From Arthrobacter sp. SLBN-112 (GTDB lineage Bacteria > Actinomycetota > Actinomycetes > Actinomycetales > Micrococcaceae): a DNA stretch of 64,000 bases. Both the position numbers and the translations under genes were made by a program. Position 1 is the stretch's first letter, and each line of letters opens with the position of its first letter. The notes beneath the pieces were generated by a model. The model ran no database searches. It was not told the origin of the DNA and saw nothing but the letters and a program-made list of their open reading frames with translations. This document shows positions 34,501-42,863 of the stretch, piece by piece. The stretch covers positions 2,852,001-2,916,000 of the forward strand of contig NZ_VFMU01000001.1 of NCBI RefSeq assembly GCF_006715225.1, written 5' to 3'.

Positions 34501-34982
34501 AGGTGCTTGTCACCGGCCGCGCGGCATGGTGCCCGCAGGAGGCGCACCTTTTCGACTCCACCATCCGCGGCAACCTGATGCTGGGCCGGCCGTCCGGAAG
34601 CGGTGCACCGCCCCTGACGGACGACGGACTGGAAGCCGTCCTGGCCGCCGTCGGACTTGCCGGCCTGGTGGGCCGGCTCCCGGCGGGGCTGGACACCCGG
34701 ATTGGTCCCGGCGGTGCCTTCCTGAGCGGCGGTGAGCGCCAGCGGCTGGCCGTGGCACGGACCCTGCTCACAGGTGCGGAGGTGATCCTGTTGGATGAGC
34801 CCACCGCCCACCTGGACGCGGAGTCTGCGGCCGCCATGCTGGCGGACCTGCGCGCAGGGCTGCGGGACCGCACCGTGGTGCTGGTCACCCACAACCCGGC
34901 GGACATCCTGGCCGGCGACGCCCGGCTTGACCTTTCGGCATCATCCGGACAGCCCCGGGAATCGCTGGCCGCTTCCCGCTAG
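31578..34982 (+). CDS. cydDC: Fused CydD-CydC heterodimeric ABC exporter
   Basis: A single 1134-aa polypeptide replaces separate CydD and CydC, which export thiols (glutathione or cysteine in E. coli) and are needed to assemble cytochrome bd. The first half has a membrane domain (about 10-290) and an ATPase with GPSGAGKST, LSPGELRRVALARG and LLLLDEPTAHLD. The second half has a membrane domain (about 590-830) and an ATPase with GPSGSGKST, LSGGERQRLAVART and VILLDEPTAHLD. A linker of about 60 residues, rich in Ala/Pro/Gly, joins the halves. Such fusions are common in actinobacteria. The GTG start follows cydB by one base. Confidence 0.94.
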   Translation: MRPTFPAGPATRSAIYWLGVLAALKALSLVLIGQAVASALAGLVAGNPAWATQLTAGLAGVVLRSLTVWGQAIAARRAALGVKEELRAELLARALRTGVRSSGPGDGGLAVLATRGLDALDSYYTQFLPALVNCAAVPLLLGARILFADWVSALVIVLTVPLIPVFMVLIGRYTEDSVREAQASLARLSAHMLELAKGLPVLVGLGRATAQRKALEEISDEYRTRTMGTLRTAFLSALALELIATISVAVVAVFIGVRLVHGDMPLEAGLLALLLAPDCYLPLRELGTAHHASDDGRVALAETAAVTGAPEPTPLPAAKAARPGAPLEATGLTVTYPGRSEAAVGPLTFTAPQDRITALDGPSGAGKSTILGVLAGTIGTGDGTGITGSISGLDRSTVAWVPQHPVMVAGAVLDEVLLYLSPDPGSGRDRLAAEETARRCLDRAGAAHLAAKHQAELSPGELRRVALARGLARIEAGATLLLLDEPTAHLDDASALVVEDAIRRLRGRATVILVAHNQRTRQLADLLVPVRTGSQPAPATLRDDSAGEVLPSAATGPAAAETTGGNPSNNAGTRQPAQAAPGPVRLLAALLAPVRGKFAAAALVGTLAAVFAVALSGLSGWLIIRASEQPPILYLLTAIVGVRFFGIGRAVFRYCERLLLHDAVFAALTRLRGRLWESLSRRALSLRRLLQGGNVLGTVIDDVDTVRDLLPRVVLPPITAFAVSVLAVTATAVLVPAALPAVAGAAISGLLVAPAAALWGDRKSATAEQSLRSGVLRRVTAALDARAELHANGVALRVLEPLLEEDRRATRASQRSAWADGLGHAIATAACGTAALAAAWLAAPGVLAAQVAPATAAVVVLLLLALVEPYAAMTTAVRQFPALRAVMRRVGESGALEGGGDASDGLQSVPGRAGGVPGVELVDLAAAWAGGSPVFTGVDAVAAPGRWLAVTGPSGSGKSTLLSVLLGFLPPTAGQVLVTGRAAWCPQEAHLFDSTIRGNLMLGRPSGSGAPPLTDDGLEAVLAAVGLAGLVGRLPAGLDTRIGPGGAFLSGGERQRLAVARTLLTGAEVILLDEPTAHLDAESAAAMLADLRAGLRDRTVVLVTHNPADILAGDARLDLSASSGQPRESLAASR

Positions 34983-35004
34983 GCCCGGACTGGCTAAGTT
35001 TTCT

Positions 35005-35523
35005 TTAGCCGTCGACGTCGTGAAGGTGGTGGACGACGTCGTGCAGGAAGTATTGGGAGAGCGTGAGGACAGTGAACTCCGAGCCGTTGCTGCGCAGCCC
35101 CCTGCGTCCCCAGTCCTCTTCCCGAACGCGGGCGAAGGCCTCAGCAGCCTGGTGGCCTTCCGCCGCCAGTTCGCGGGCCACCTCGGATGGTTCGGCGTTG
35201 GCGTAGTCCTTCTCAACGGCCGTCCGGTCCTGGTCCCAATCCTCGAAACGGGCGCCGTCTTCGGCCAGCATCAGGTTCAGCCGCTGGTCGAAGAGTGCGA
35301 AGACGTCCCGCACATGGCACGCATACTCCAGTGCCGACCATGTGTCGTCGTCGGGGCGCTGCGCTGCGTCCGGCCGGCGGAGGACGGCCCGCCACCGGGG
35401 GATCATGCTTTCGATGCTCCCGGGAACCGTTGATGGCGTGGCCGTGGAGGCGTCGAAGGAGCATTCCGGGCAGGGGCGGGACAGGACCCAGGTCCAGTCC
35501 TTGGCATCAGGAACGATAGGCAT
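35005..35523 (-). CDS. DinB-family protein
   Basis: A 172-aa four-helix-bundle protein of the DinB/DfsB superfamily, whose members are often metal-dependent thiol transferases. Candidate metal ligands are the His in ALEYACHVRDVF (about residue 70) and the pair in the C-terminal FLHDVVHHLHDVDG. The segment PCPECSF near the N-terminus is Cys-rich. No partner is evident; it lies convergent to cydDC. A leaderless-type -10 stands in front. Confidence 0.8.
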   Translation of the reverse strand: MPIVPDAKDWTWVLSRPCPECSFDASTATPSTVPGSIESMIPRWRAVLRRPDAAQRPDDDTWSALEYACHVRDVFALFDQRLNLMLAEDGARFEDWDQDRTAVEKDYANAEPSEVARELAAEGHQAAEAFARVREEDWGRRGLRSNGSEFTVLTLSQYFLHDVVHHLHDVDG

Positions 35524-35529
35524 GGGAGC

Positions 35530-35535
35530 AGTCTA
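35530..35535 (-). promoter_or_regulatory. -10 element for the DinB-family gene
   Basis: TAGACT on the minus strand, exactly six bases before the ATG at 35523. Confidence 0.55.
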
Positions 35536-35557
35536 AGCGGTAGGCATGGGCCCGAAG

Positions 35558-38077
35558 CTACGCCTCCTCTGCCGGGCCGTCCGTCCATGCCATGGCCGGG
35601 CCCACGGCTTCAACCGCCTGGGAAAGCGGGACGCCCGAACCGTCGCGGCGGCCGTGTTCCTGGGGCAGGGACCGCGCCACGCCTGCAGCGGATGATGCCT
35701 TGGCCGGCCCGTGTCCCGCCCAGGCGAGCAGAAGCATGTCCTCACCCTTGAGGAACCGGTGCGACCGGACCCCGGCGGTGGCACGTCCCTTGGCCGGATA
35801 CTCGGATAACGCCGTGACCTTGGCCGTGCCCGGGGCGGTGCCCGGCAGGGCGCCGTTGGTGCCGGCGATGGTGACCACGACGGCGGCCTCGTCCTTGGGC
35901 TGGACGGCGCCGAAGAAGATCACCTGGTCGCCCGCGGCGAGCTTGATCCCGGCCATGCCGCCGGCGGTGCGTCCCTGGGGGCGGACGACGGCGGCGGGGA
36001 ACTTCAGCAGCTGGGCCTCCCTGGTGAGGAACACCAGTTCGGCGTCGTCGTCTCCGGCGGGAGCCACCCCCACCACCACGTCCTTGTCCTTGAGGGTGAT
36101 GACTTCCCAGTCCTCGCGGTTCAGCGGGTAGTCCGGCTGGACGCGCTTCACCACGCCCTGGGCCGTGCCGATGGCCAGGACCTCGTCAAGGCGTACGAAC
36201 GCCACCAGGGTTTCGCCCTTCACCAGGGTGAGGAACTCCTTGGCCGGGACGCCTCCCGCCAGGTTGGGCAGGCCGGTCACCGGCGGCAGGACCGGCATGT
36301 CCATGACCTGGAGGCGCAGCATGCGGCCCAGCGAGGTGACGGCCGCGATTTCACCGCGGGCCGAGGTCTTCACTACGGAGGCGTACACGTCATGCTTGCT
36401 CCGGGGCCCTGCCTCGGCCAGCGGCTCCTGGTTGCTGGTGCGGGCCACCTGCCCGGAGGCGGTGAGGATGGCCCAGCAGGGGTCGTCAGCGATCTCCAGT
36501 GCCAGCGGCGCGGCCTTGCCCTTTTTGCCATTGGCCGCCACGAGCTCGGCGGACGCAACGGTGGGGGCCACGGCCTCGGATTCCAGCAGCACGGTCCGGC
36601 GCGGGGTGCCGTGTTCCTCGGCAATGGCTCCGAGTTCGTCGGAGACCACGGTGCGGAGCAGCTCCTCGGAGTCCAGGATGGCCTGCAGCTCCGCGATTTC
36701 GCGGCGGAGTTCGTCCTGTTCCTTCTCCAGCTCGATCCGCGAATACTTGGTGAGCTGGCGGAGGCGCAGTTCCAGGATGTAGTTGGCCTGGATCTCGGTG
36801 AGGTCGTAGATGGACATCAGGCGCTCACGCGCTGCTGAGGCCTCGTCGGAAGACCTGATGATCTGGATGACCTCATCGATGTCCACGATGGCGATGAGGA
36901 GGCCCTCCACCAGGTGGAGGCGGTCCTTCTTCTTCCCGAGCCGGAAGACAGTCCGGCGCCGGACCACGTTGATGCGGTGGTTGACGTAGACGCGCAACAG
37001 GTCCACCAGGCCAAGCGTCTGCGGCTGGCCGTCCACCAACGTGACGTTGTTGATGCCGAAGGAGTCCTCCATCGGCGTGTACCGGTAGAGCTGGTGCAGG
37101 ACCGCGTTCGGGTTGAAGCCGTTCTTGAGCTCGATGACCAGCCGCAGCCCGTGCTTGCGGTCGGTCAGGTCCACGATGTCGCTGATACCGGTCAGTTTCT
37201 TGGCGTTGACGGCATCCTTGATCTTCTCGATCACCTTTTCCGGGCCCACCATGTACGGCAGTTCGGTGACCACCAGGCCGGTACGGCGTGCGGAGAGCTG
37301 TTCCACCTCCACCTTTGCGCGGGTCTTGAAGGAGCCGCGGCCGGTGGCGTAGGCGTCGCGGATGCCGTCCAGGCCAACGATGCGGCCGCCGCTGGGCAGG
37401 TCAGGGCCCGGGACGAACCGCATGAGGTCATCGAGGGTAGCGTCCGGGTTGGCAATCAGGTGCCGGGCGGCGGAGATGACCTCCACCAGGTTGTGCGGGG
37501 CCATGTTGGTGGCCATGCCGACGGCGATGCCGGTGGCACCGTTGACCAGCAGGTTGGGGAATGCGGCGGGAAGGACGTCCGGCTGGGTCAGCTGGTTGTC
37601 GTAGTTGGGGACGAAGTCCACCACGTCTTCGTCGAGGTGGTTGGTGAGGGTGAGGGCGGCCGCCGCCAGCCGGGCCTCGGTGTACCGCGGCGCTGCCGGG
37701 CCGTCGTCGAGCGAGCCGAAGTTGCCGTGGCCGTCAATCAGCGGCAGCCGCAGCGAGAAGTCCTGCGCCATGCGCACCATGGCGTCATAGATGGCGGCGT
37801 CGCCGTGCGGGTGCAGCTTGCCCATGACTTCGCCCACCACGCGGGCACTCTTGACGTGGCCCCGGTCCGGGCGCAGGCCCATGTCGCTCATCATGTACAG
37901 GATGCGGCGCTGCACCGGCTTCAGCCCGTCACGGGCGTCGGGGAGGGCACGGGAGTAGATCACCGAGTATGCGTACTCCAGGAAGGAGCCCTGCATTTCG
38001 GACGTCACATCGATATCGACGATGTTTTCCGTGTAGTCGCTCTCCACGATGGGCTGTGAACTTTGGCGGCGTGCCAT
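35558..38077 (-). CDS. parC: DNA topoisomerase IV subunit A
   Basis: DNA-cleaving subunit of the second type IIA topoisomerase, partner of ParE encoded at 25.1 kb. The 839-aa protein has the catalytic Tyr in [11 protein letters not shown] (about residue 130), the region [24 protein letters not shown] upstream of it (quinolone-resistance-type region), a coiled-coil gate (about 360-490), and a C-terminal beta-pinwheel of degenerate repeats (about 510-810) without an obvious GyrA box, which supports ParC over GyrA. The ATG at 38077 has AGAAGG only at a long 14-base distance. Divergent from the Pat-like gene. Confidence 0.88.
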   Translation of the reverse strand: MARRQSSQPIVESDYTENIVDIDVTSEMQGSFLEYAYSVIYSRALPDARDGLKPVQRRILYMMSDMGLRPDRGHVKSARVVGEVMGKLHPHGDAAIYDAMVRMAQDFSLRLPLIDGHGNFGSLDDGPAAPRYTEARLAAAALTLTNHLDEDVVDFVPNYDNQLTQPDVLPAAFPNLLVNGATGIAVGMATNMAPHNLVEVISAARHLIANPDATLDDLMRFVPGPDLPSGGRIVGLDGIRDAYATGRGSFKTRAKVEVEQLSARRTGLVVTELPYMVGPEKVIEKIKDAVNAKKLTGISDIVDLTDRKHGLRLVIELKNGFNPNAVLHQLYRYTPMEDSFGINNVTLVDGQPQTLGLVDLLRVYVNHRINVVRRRTVFRLGKKKDRLHLVEGLLIAIVDIDEVIQIIRSSDEASAARERLMSIYDLTEIQANYILELRLRQLTKYSRIELEKEQDELRREIAELQAILDSEELLRTVVSDELGAIAEEHGTPRRTVLLESEAVAPTVASAELVAANGKKGKAAPLALEIADDPCWAILTASGQVARTSNQEPLAEAGPRSKHDVYASVVKTSARGEIAAVTSLGRMLRLQVMDMPVLPPVTGLPNLAGGVPAKEFLTLVKGETLVAFVRLDEVLAIGTAQGVVKRVQPDYPLNREDWEVITLKDKDVVVGVAPAGDDDAELVFLTREAQLLKFPAAVVRPQGRTAGGMAGIKLAAGDQVIFFGAVQPKDEAAVVVTIAGTNGALPGTAPGTAKVTALSEYPAKGRATAGVRSHRFLKGEDMLLLAWAGHGPAKASSAAGVARSLPQEHGRRDGSGVPLSQAVEAVGPAMAWTDGPAEEA

Positions 38078-38141
38078 GGGGTTTGGTAAATCCTTCTGGG
38101 GTTACTGCGCAGCCTTGGGGTGTGCTGCGATAGTTTTTGGC

Positions 38142-38147
38142 TAGGCT
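38142..38147 (+). promoter_or_regulatory. -10 element for the Pat-like gene
   Basis: TAGGCT followed by six bases and the ATG at 38154. It is part of a 13-bp palindrome (38142-38154) described in the findings. Confidence 0.55.
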
Positions 38148-38153
38148 AAGCCT

Positions 38154-40838
38154 ATGGTGGATCAGCCCGGGGACGGCGAATATCCGGAACATTGGGAAGC
38201 CGATGTCGTCCTGCGCGACGGCGGGACAGCGCACCTGCGGCCCATCCACCCGTCGGACGCGGACGCGGTGCAGGCCTTCCACACCGGACAGTCGCAGAAT
38301 TCAATCTACATGCGCTTCTTTGCGTTCAAGGCCAGGTTGTCCGCCAAGGAGCTCAAGCGCTTCACGGAAGTGGACTACAAGGACCGGGTGGCGTTCGTCA
38401 TCACCATCCACGGGGAAATCATCGGCATCGGCCGCTACGACCGGCTTTCCGATCCCACCGAAGCAGAGGTCGCCTTCAACATCGCCGATGCCCACCAGGG
38501 GAGGGGCATCGGGTCCATCCTCCTGGAGCACCTGGCCGCCGCCGCGCACGAAAACGGGATCCGGAAGTTCAGCGCGGAAGTATTGCCGGAAAACCGTAAG
38601 ATGCTGATGGTCTTCTCCGACGCCGGCTACGACGTCAAGCGCCACTTCGACGACGGCGTCGTGAGCCTCGAGTTCAACATCAACCCCACCGAGAAATCAC
38701 GCGCCGTGATGGAATCCCGCGAGCACCGCGCCGAGGCGAGGAGCGTCCGGGAGCTGCTGGCGCCGTCGTCCGTTGCCGTGATCGGTGCCAGCCGCAAATG
38801 GGGCACTGTGGGGTACCAGCTGCTGGAGCACATCATCGAGGGCGGCTTCCACGGGTCCGTGTATGCCATCAACCCCGAGGCACTGGAGCTGGCGGGGATG
38901 ATGTCCTACGGCAAGCTCTCCGAGGTTCCCGAACCCGTCCAGCTGGCCATCATCGCCGTCCCCTACGAGGAAGTGGCCGGCGTGGTGGCTGAGTGTGCGG
39001 CAGCGGGCGTCAAAGGCGTCGTGATCGCCTCGGCAGGCTTCGCGGACGACGGCGGGCGGGGCCTCATGCGCCAGCGCTCCCTGGTGCGCCAGGCCCGGGC
39101 CAACGGAATGAGGGTGATCGGCCCGGCATCGCTGGGCATTGCCAACACCCACCCTGACGTGTCCCTGAATGCCTCCATGGCCCCCACGATGCCCCGCCGC
39201 GGCGGCCTGGGCCTGTTCAGCCAGTCGGCAGCCATCGGCGTCTCGTTGTATGCCGCTTCCAGCCGGCGCCGGCTGGGACTGTCCAGCCTCCTCTCGGCAG
39301 GCAACAGGGCTGATGTCTCCGGCAACGACATGATGCAGTACTGGGAGGACGACGCCGACACCTCCGCGGTGGGCCTGTACCTGGAATCGATCGGCAACCC
39401 GCGCAAGTTCTCCCGGATCGCGCGCCGCCTGGCCCGCACCAAGCCGGTCATAGTGGCCAAATCGGACACCATGGGACTGCGCCTGCCGCCCGGACATGCG
39501 GTCCGGACCACGCAGGCGCCGGCCGGCGCGCTGGATGCCATGCTGCGCCAGTCGGGCGTGATCCGCGTGGAAACGGTGGAACAGCTGGTGGACGTGGCCC
39601 AGGTGGTATCAGGACAGCCGTTGCCCGCAGGACCGGACGTGGCCGTCTTCAGCAACTCCCAGGCGCTGGGGAACGTCGTGGCGGACAGCGCCGCAGCACA
39701 TGGGCTGGGAGTGGCCCAGGTGGTTGCCGGACTGGACCTCGATGCCGGCCAGTCGGTGGCCCTGCCTGCCTTGCGGAAGGCCCTCCTTGACGCCCTGGCC
39801 TCGGATGCCGTGCACGCCGCCGTCGCCGCGCTGTTGCCGGCCCGCGGGCTGACTGCCGACGCCGTGGCGCAGGTATTGGCGGAATGTTCCGCCAGCGCCG
39901 GGAAGCCTGTGGTGGCAGCATTCACCGGCATCCTGGACCCCGCCATCAACGTCGAGGGCCTGGTGGGGGCGGAGGGCTGTACCGTCCCGTGCTTTTCCAA
40001 CCCCGGCGCCGCCGTGGCCGCGCTCGCGGCCGTGGTCAGGTACGTGGAGTGGGCGGCCCGCGACCAGGGGCAGTTCGTCGAACCCGACGCCTGTGACCCC
40101 CGGCAGGCAGAGGCCGAACTCGACGCCCTGCTGCGGGACGTCACGGGCGAACAGCTCAAGCAGCTGGACCCCGCTGCGTCTGCGTCCCTGCTGGGGCATT
40201 ACGGCATCTCCGTCCTGCCCTCTGCCGGCTTCACCACCCCGGACGAAGCTGTGGCCGCAGCAGACGCGCTGGGCTGGCCGGTGGTCCTGAAAACCACAGA
40301 CCCCGCACTGCGCCACCGGCTGGACCTTGGCGGGGTGCGCCTCGGCATCGAGGACGCGGAATCGCTGCGGCTCAACATCGAGCAGATGCGCCGGGCGCTC
40401 GCGGCCTACGGCGATCCGGTCCTGGAAGTCCAGGCCATGGCGCCCGTGGGGCAGGCCTGTACCTTCCGTGCCATCGAGGATCCGCTGCTGGGCCCGGTCA
40501 TCTCGTTTGGCCTCGCCGGCGACGCCGTGAACCTCCTGGATGACTGGTCGCACCGGGTACCGCCGCTCTCCGCGGCGGACGTCCACGATTTCGTCCGGGC
40601 CCCGAGGGCATCCCGGAAGCTCTTCGGCTACCAGGGCCTGCCGGCCGTCGACGTCCAGGCGCTGGAGGACCTCGCCGCGCGGCTGGCCTGGATGAAGGAC
40701 AACCACCCGGAGATCGCGCTGGTGGAATTTAACCCAGTCTTGTGCGGTACCGCCGGGGTCACCATCCTCGCCGCTGACGTGCGCATCGGCAACGCCGCGC
40801 AGCGCACCGACAGTGCCCGCCGGGCCATGCTGGGCTGA
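38154..40838 (+). CDS. Pat-like protein: GNAT acetyltransferase fused to acyl-CoA synthetase (NDP-forming) domains
   Basis: An 894-aa fusion. The N-terminal GNAT domain (about 20-180) has the acetyl-CoA motif QGRGIGSILL. It is followed by a CoA-binding Rossmann domain (about 195-330, SSVAVIGASRKWGTVG), succinyl-CoA-ligase-like domains with SAGNRADVSGND and the His in GHAVRTTQAP, and a C-terminal ATP-grasp (about 665-890). Relatives (Pat/Pka) acetylate and switch off acyl-CoA synthetases. In E. coli and Salmonella the GNAT domain is C-terminal; here it is N-terminal, as recalled for Streptomyces PatA. The target protein is not encoded in the window. Confidence 0.88.
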   Translation: MVDQPGDGEYPEHWEADVVLRDGGTAHLRPIHPSDADAVQAFHTGQSQNSIYMRFFAFKARLSAKELKRFTEVDYKDRVAFVITIHGEIIGIGRYDRLSDPTEAEVAFNIADAHQGRGIGSILLEHLAAAAHENGIRKFSAEVLPENRKMLMVFSDAGYDVKRHFDDGVVSLEFNINPTEKSRAVMESREHRAEARSVRELLAPSSVAVIGASRKWGTVGYQLLEHIIEGGFHGSVYAINPEALELAGMMSYGKLSEVPEPVQLAIIAVPYEEVAGVVAECAAAGVKGVVIASAGFADDGGRGLMRQRSLVRQARANGMRVIGPASLGIANTHPDVSLNASMAPTMPRRGGLGLFSQSAAIGVSLYAASSRRRLGLSSLLSAGNRADVSGNDMMQYWEDDADTSAVGLYLESIGNPRKFSRIARRLARTKPVIVAKSDTMGLRLPPGHAVRTTQAPAGALDAMLRQSGVIRVETVEQLVDVAQVVSGQPLPAGPDVAVFSNSQALGNVVADSAAAHGLGVAQVVAGLDLDAGQSVALPALRKALLDALASDAVHAAVAALLPARGLTADAVAQVLAECSASAGKPVVAAFTGILDPAINVEGLVGAEGCTVPCFSNPGAAVAALAAVVRYVEWAARDQGQFVEPDACDPRQAEAELDALLRDVTGEQLKQLDPAASASLLGHYGISVLPSAGFTTPDEAVAAADALGWPVVLKTTDPALRHRLDLGGVRLGIEDAESLRLNIEQMRRALAAYGDPVLEVQAMAPVGQACTFRAIEDPLLGPVISFGLAGDAVNLLDDWSHRVPPLSAADVHDFVRAPRASRKLFGYQGLPAVDVQALEDLAARLAWMKDNHPEIALVEFNPVLCGTAGVTILAADVRIGNAAQRTDSARRAMLG

Positions 40839-40867
40839 CGCGGTTAGCAAGTGACCGGACGATCTGT

Positions 40868-40873
40868 GAAAAT
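40868..40873 (+). promoter_or_regulatory. Possible -10 element for the DUF5998 gene
   Basis: GAAAAT followed by six bases and the ATG at 40880. Weak hexamer, but the spacing is the same as at the other leaderless genes. Confidence 0.4.
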
Positions 40874-40879
40874 GGGGGC

Positions 40880-41623
40880 ATGAGCTTCCAGCCTCCCGCT
40901 TCGGCGCCCGAAACGCCCGGAAATGAAAACCAGGCAGTCCGCCAGCACAGCTCACACAACCACGGAATCCAGGGCCAGAGCCTGGAAGATGCGCTGCAGA
41001 AGGCAGGGTTCTACCCGCGCCTGCTGTCCGACGTCGTTGATGACGCGCTGGACGGCCGCGACTGCGTGGCCCACCTGGTGCACCTGGAAACCCACTTTGA
41101 CCGTGCGGAGGTGCGCCGCCACATCACCGTGCTGGTCCTCACCGCGGACATGCTGGTGATCACCCACGTGGACGACCAACAGCTGGATGAGGCGGGGGAG
41201 CAGATCGTCGCCCAGATCTCCACGGAGTCGGTACCCGTGGCCCAGATCCGGTCGGTGGTCCTGAGCTACATGTACGCCCAGCCGCAGAACTACAAGCCCT
41301 CGGACCCGGTCCGGGAACTCACCTTGTCCATTGCCTGGTCTGGCGGCCAACGGCTGGACATGGGTCCGGCCAGCTGCGGAGATCCGCAGTGCGAAGCGGA
41401 CCACGGCTACACCGGAACCATTGCCCAGGAAGACATCGTGCTGCGCATCAGTGCCGAGGCTGACGGGCTGCAGGCAGTGCAGGACGCCAAGCTCTTCGCC
41501 CGGGCCCTGCGCGCGGTCAACACCGGTTCAGCGGCTCCCGTATCCCACGCCCAGTCCATGGCGCCGCGGCCCCGTGCCGGGGTGTTCGGCAACCGGCTCA
41601 GCCGTGGGCACCAGCAGCGCTGA
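40880..41623 (+). CDS. DUF5998 family protein
   Basis: A 247-aa soluble protein without a recognised enzymatic motif. Conserved segments include FYPRLLSDVVDDALDGR (about 49-65), HLETHFDRAEVRRHITVLVLT and PASCGDPQCEADHGYTG, the last with two Cys. In Streptomyces the same family lies between the Pat-like and phosphodiesterase genes, so the order is conserved. The C-terminal 30 residues are low complexity. The next gene begins two bases after its stop or overlaps it. Confidence 0.82.
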   Translation: MSFQPPASAPETPGNENQAVRQHSSHNHGIQGQSLEDALQKAGFYPRLLSDVVDDALDGRDCVAHLVHLETHFDRAEVRRHITVLVLTADMLVITHVDDQQLDEAGEQIVAQISTESVPVAQIRSVVLSYMYAQPQNYKPSDPVRELTLSIAWSGGQRLDMGPASCGDPQCEADHGYTGTIAQEDIVLRISAEADGLQAVQDAKLFARALRAVNTGSAAPVSHAQSMAPRPRAGVFGNRLSRGHQQR

Positions 41624-41624
41624 G

Positions 41625-42863
41625 ATGCCGGAAGAACGCCACTCCGCCCTCCAGGAAACCACAGCCACCGGCCGCACTCCCGACCTTCCCGCCGCGCCAG
41701 CCTATGGACAGCGTTCCGTCGCGGAAGTCCTCACCAGCGCCGCGGCCAGCATCGGCGTGGAGGGCTTCACCAACGCCTTGGGGTTCCCGGCCGCATCACG
41801 CGTCTGCGTAGTCCTCGCTGACGGGCTGGGCAGGAACCTGCTGAAGCAAAAGGCGGCCCACACGCCCTTCCTGCGGGCCGTAATGCAGGCCGGGCAGGGC
41901 GAGATCCCCGTGTGGCTGGACTCCGCCTTTCCCTCCACCACGGCAGCGGCACTGTCCAGCTTTGGGACCGGCCTTCCTCCGGGCCGGCATGGCATGGTGG
42001 GCTATGACGTCCTGGACCCCGACCAGGACAAGGTGGTCAATCTATTGGGGAACTGGGATCCGGGCGTGGACCCGGCCACGTGGCAACCATTCCCCACCGT
42101 GTTCGAACGGATCGCCGACCGGGTGGATGTCAGCACCGTCAGCCTCGGCCAGTTCGACGGCTCGCCCATGACCCGGGCTGCCCTGCGCGGTGGCAGGTTC
42201 ATTTCCGGAACCACCGCCCACGCCCGGACTGCCTCCGCTGCCGAGGCCATGGCAGGGGCCGGCCCGTCCCTCATGTACTTCTACGTCAATGAGCTGGACA
42301 AGGCGGGCCACCGTTACGGCTGCCGTTCCGAGCAGTGGGAACACCAGCTGGAAGAGCTCGATGCCACGGTCAAGCGGCTCAACTCCTCGCTCCCCGCCGG
42401 GACCACCATTGTGCTCACCGCGGACCACGGGATGCTGGATGTCCCGGAAACCCAGCGGATCGATTTTTCCACCCATCCGGAGCTGGTGGATGGCGTCCGC
42501 CACACGGCCGGGGAACCGCGCATGGTGCACCTGTACCTGGACCACGCGGACCTGGAAGCGGATGCAGGCGTGCGGGACAGGCTGCTTGCCGCATGGAAGG
42601 CGCGGTTCGGTGACCGGGTCTGGGCCTTCACGCGTGCGGAAGCCATTGCCGGGGGACTCTTTGGTGATGTCCGGCCCGCTGTTGCCGGCAGGATCGGTGA
42701 CGTGATGATCGCGGCCCGTGACGCCGTCGCGCTTTACGATGGCCGGCGCATGCGGCCCACTGCCATGGAAGTGGTGGGCCAGCACGGCTCCCTGACGAAG
42801 GCGGAGCGGGAGGTCCCGCTGCTGTGCTTCACGGCTGAAGGAAGGAACCGCCGGCGTGGCTGA
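41625..42863 (+). CDS. Alkaline-phosphatase-superfamily phosphodiesterase
   Basis: A 412-aa protein related to nucleotide pyrophosphatase/phosphodiesterases. Metal and nucleophile motifs: VVLADGLGRNLL (first Asp), the Thr in SAFPSTTAAALSSFGTG (about residue 105), NELDKAGHRYG and TADHGMLD. No signal peptide is seen, so it probably acts in the cytoplasm. The ATG at 41625 is used; a GTG at 41604 overlapping the previous gene is an alternative, and neither has a clear ribosome site. Its stop overlaps the tdk start by eight bases, which implies translational coupling. Confidence 0.85.
   Translation: MPEERHSALQETTATGRTPDLPAAPAYGQRSVAEVLTSAAASIGVEGFTNALGFPAASRVCVVLADGLGRNLLKQKAAHTPFLRAVMQAGQGEIPVWLDSAFPSTTAAALSSFGTGLPPGRHGMVGYDVLDPDQDKVVNLLGNWDPGVDPATWQPFPTVFERIADRVDVSTVSLGQFDGSPMTRAALRGGRFISGTTAHARTASAAEAMAGAGPSLMYFYVNELDKAGHRYGCRSEQWEHQLEELDATVKRLNSSLPAGTTIVLTADHGMLDVPETQRIDFSTHPELVDGVRHTAGEPRMVHLYLDHADLEADAGVRDRLLAAWKARFGDRVWAFTRAEAIAGGLFGDVRPAVAGRIGDVMIAARDAVALYDGRRMRPTAMEVVGQHGSLTKAEREVPLLCFTAEGRNRRRG

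Noticed and set aside
34992..35010. 6-bp inverted repeat as cydDC terminator
   Set aside because: The stem is short, overlaps the stop codon of the convergent DinB-family gene and has no T tract after it.
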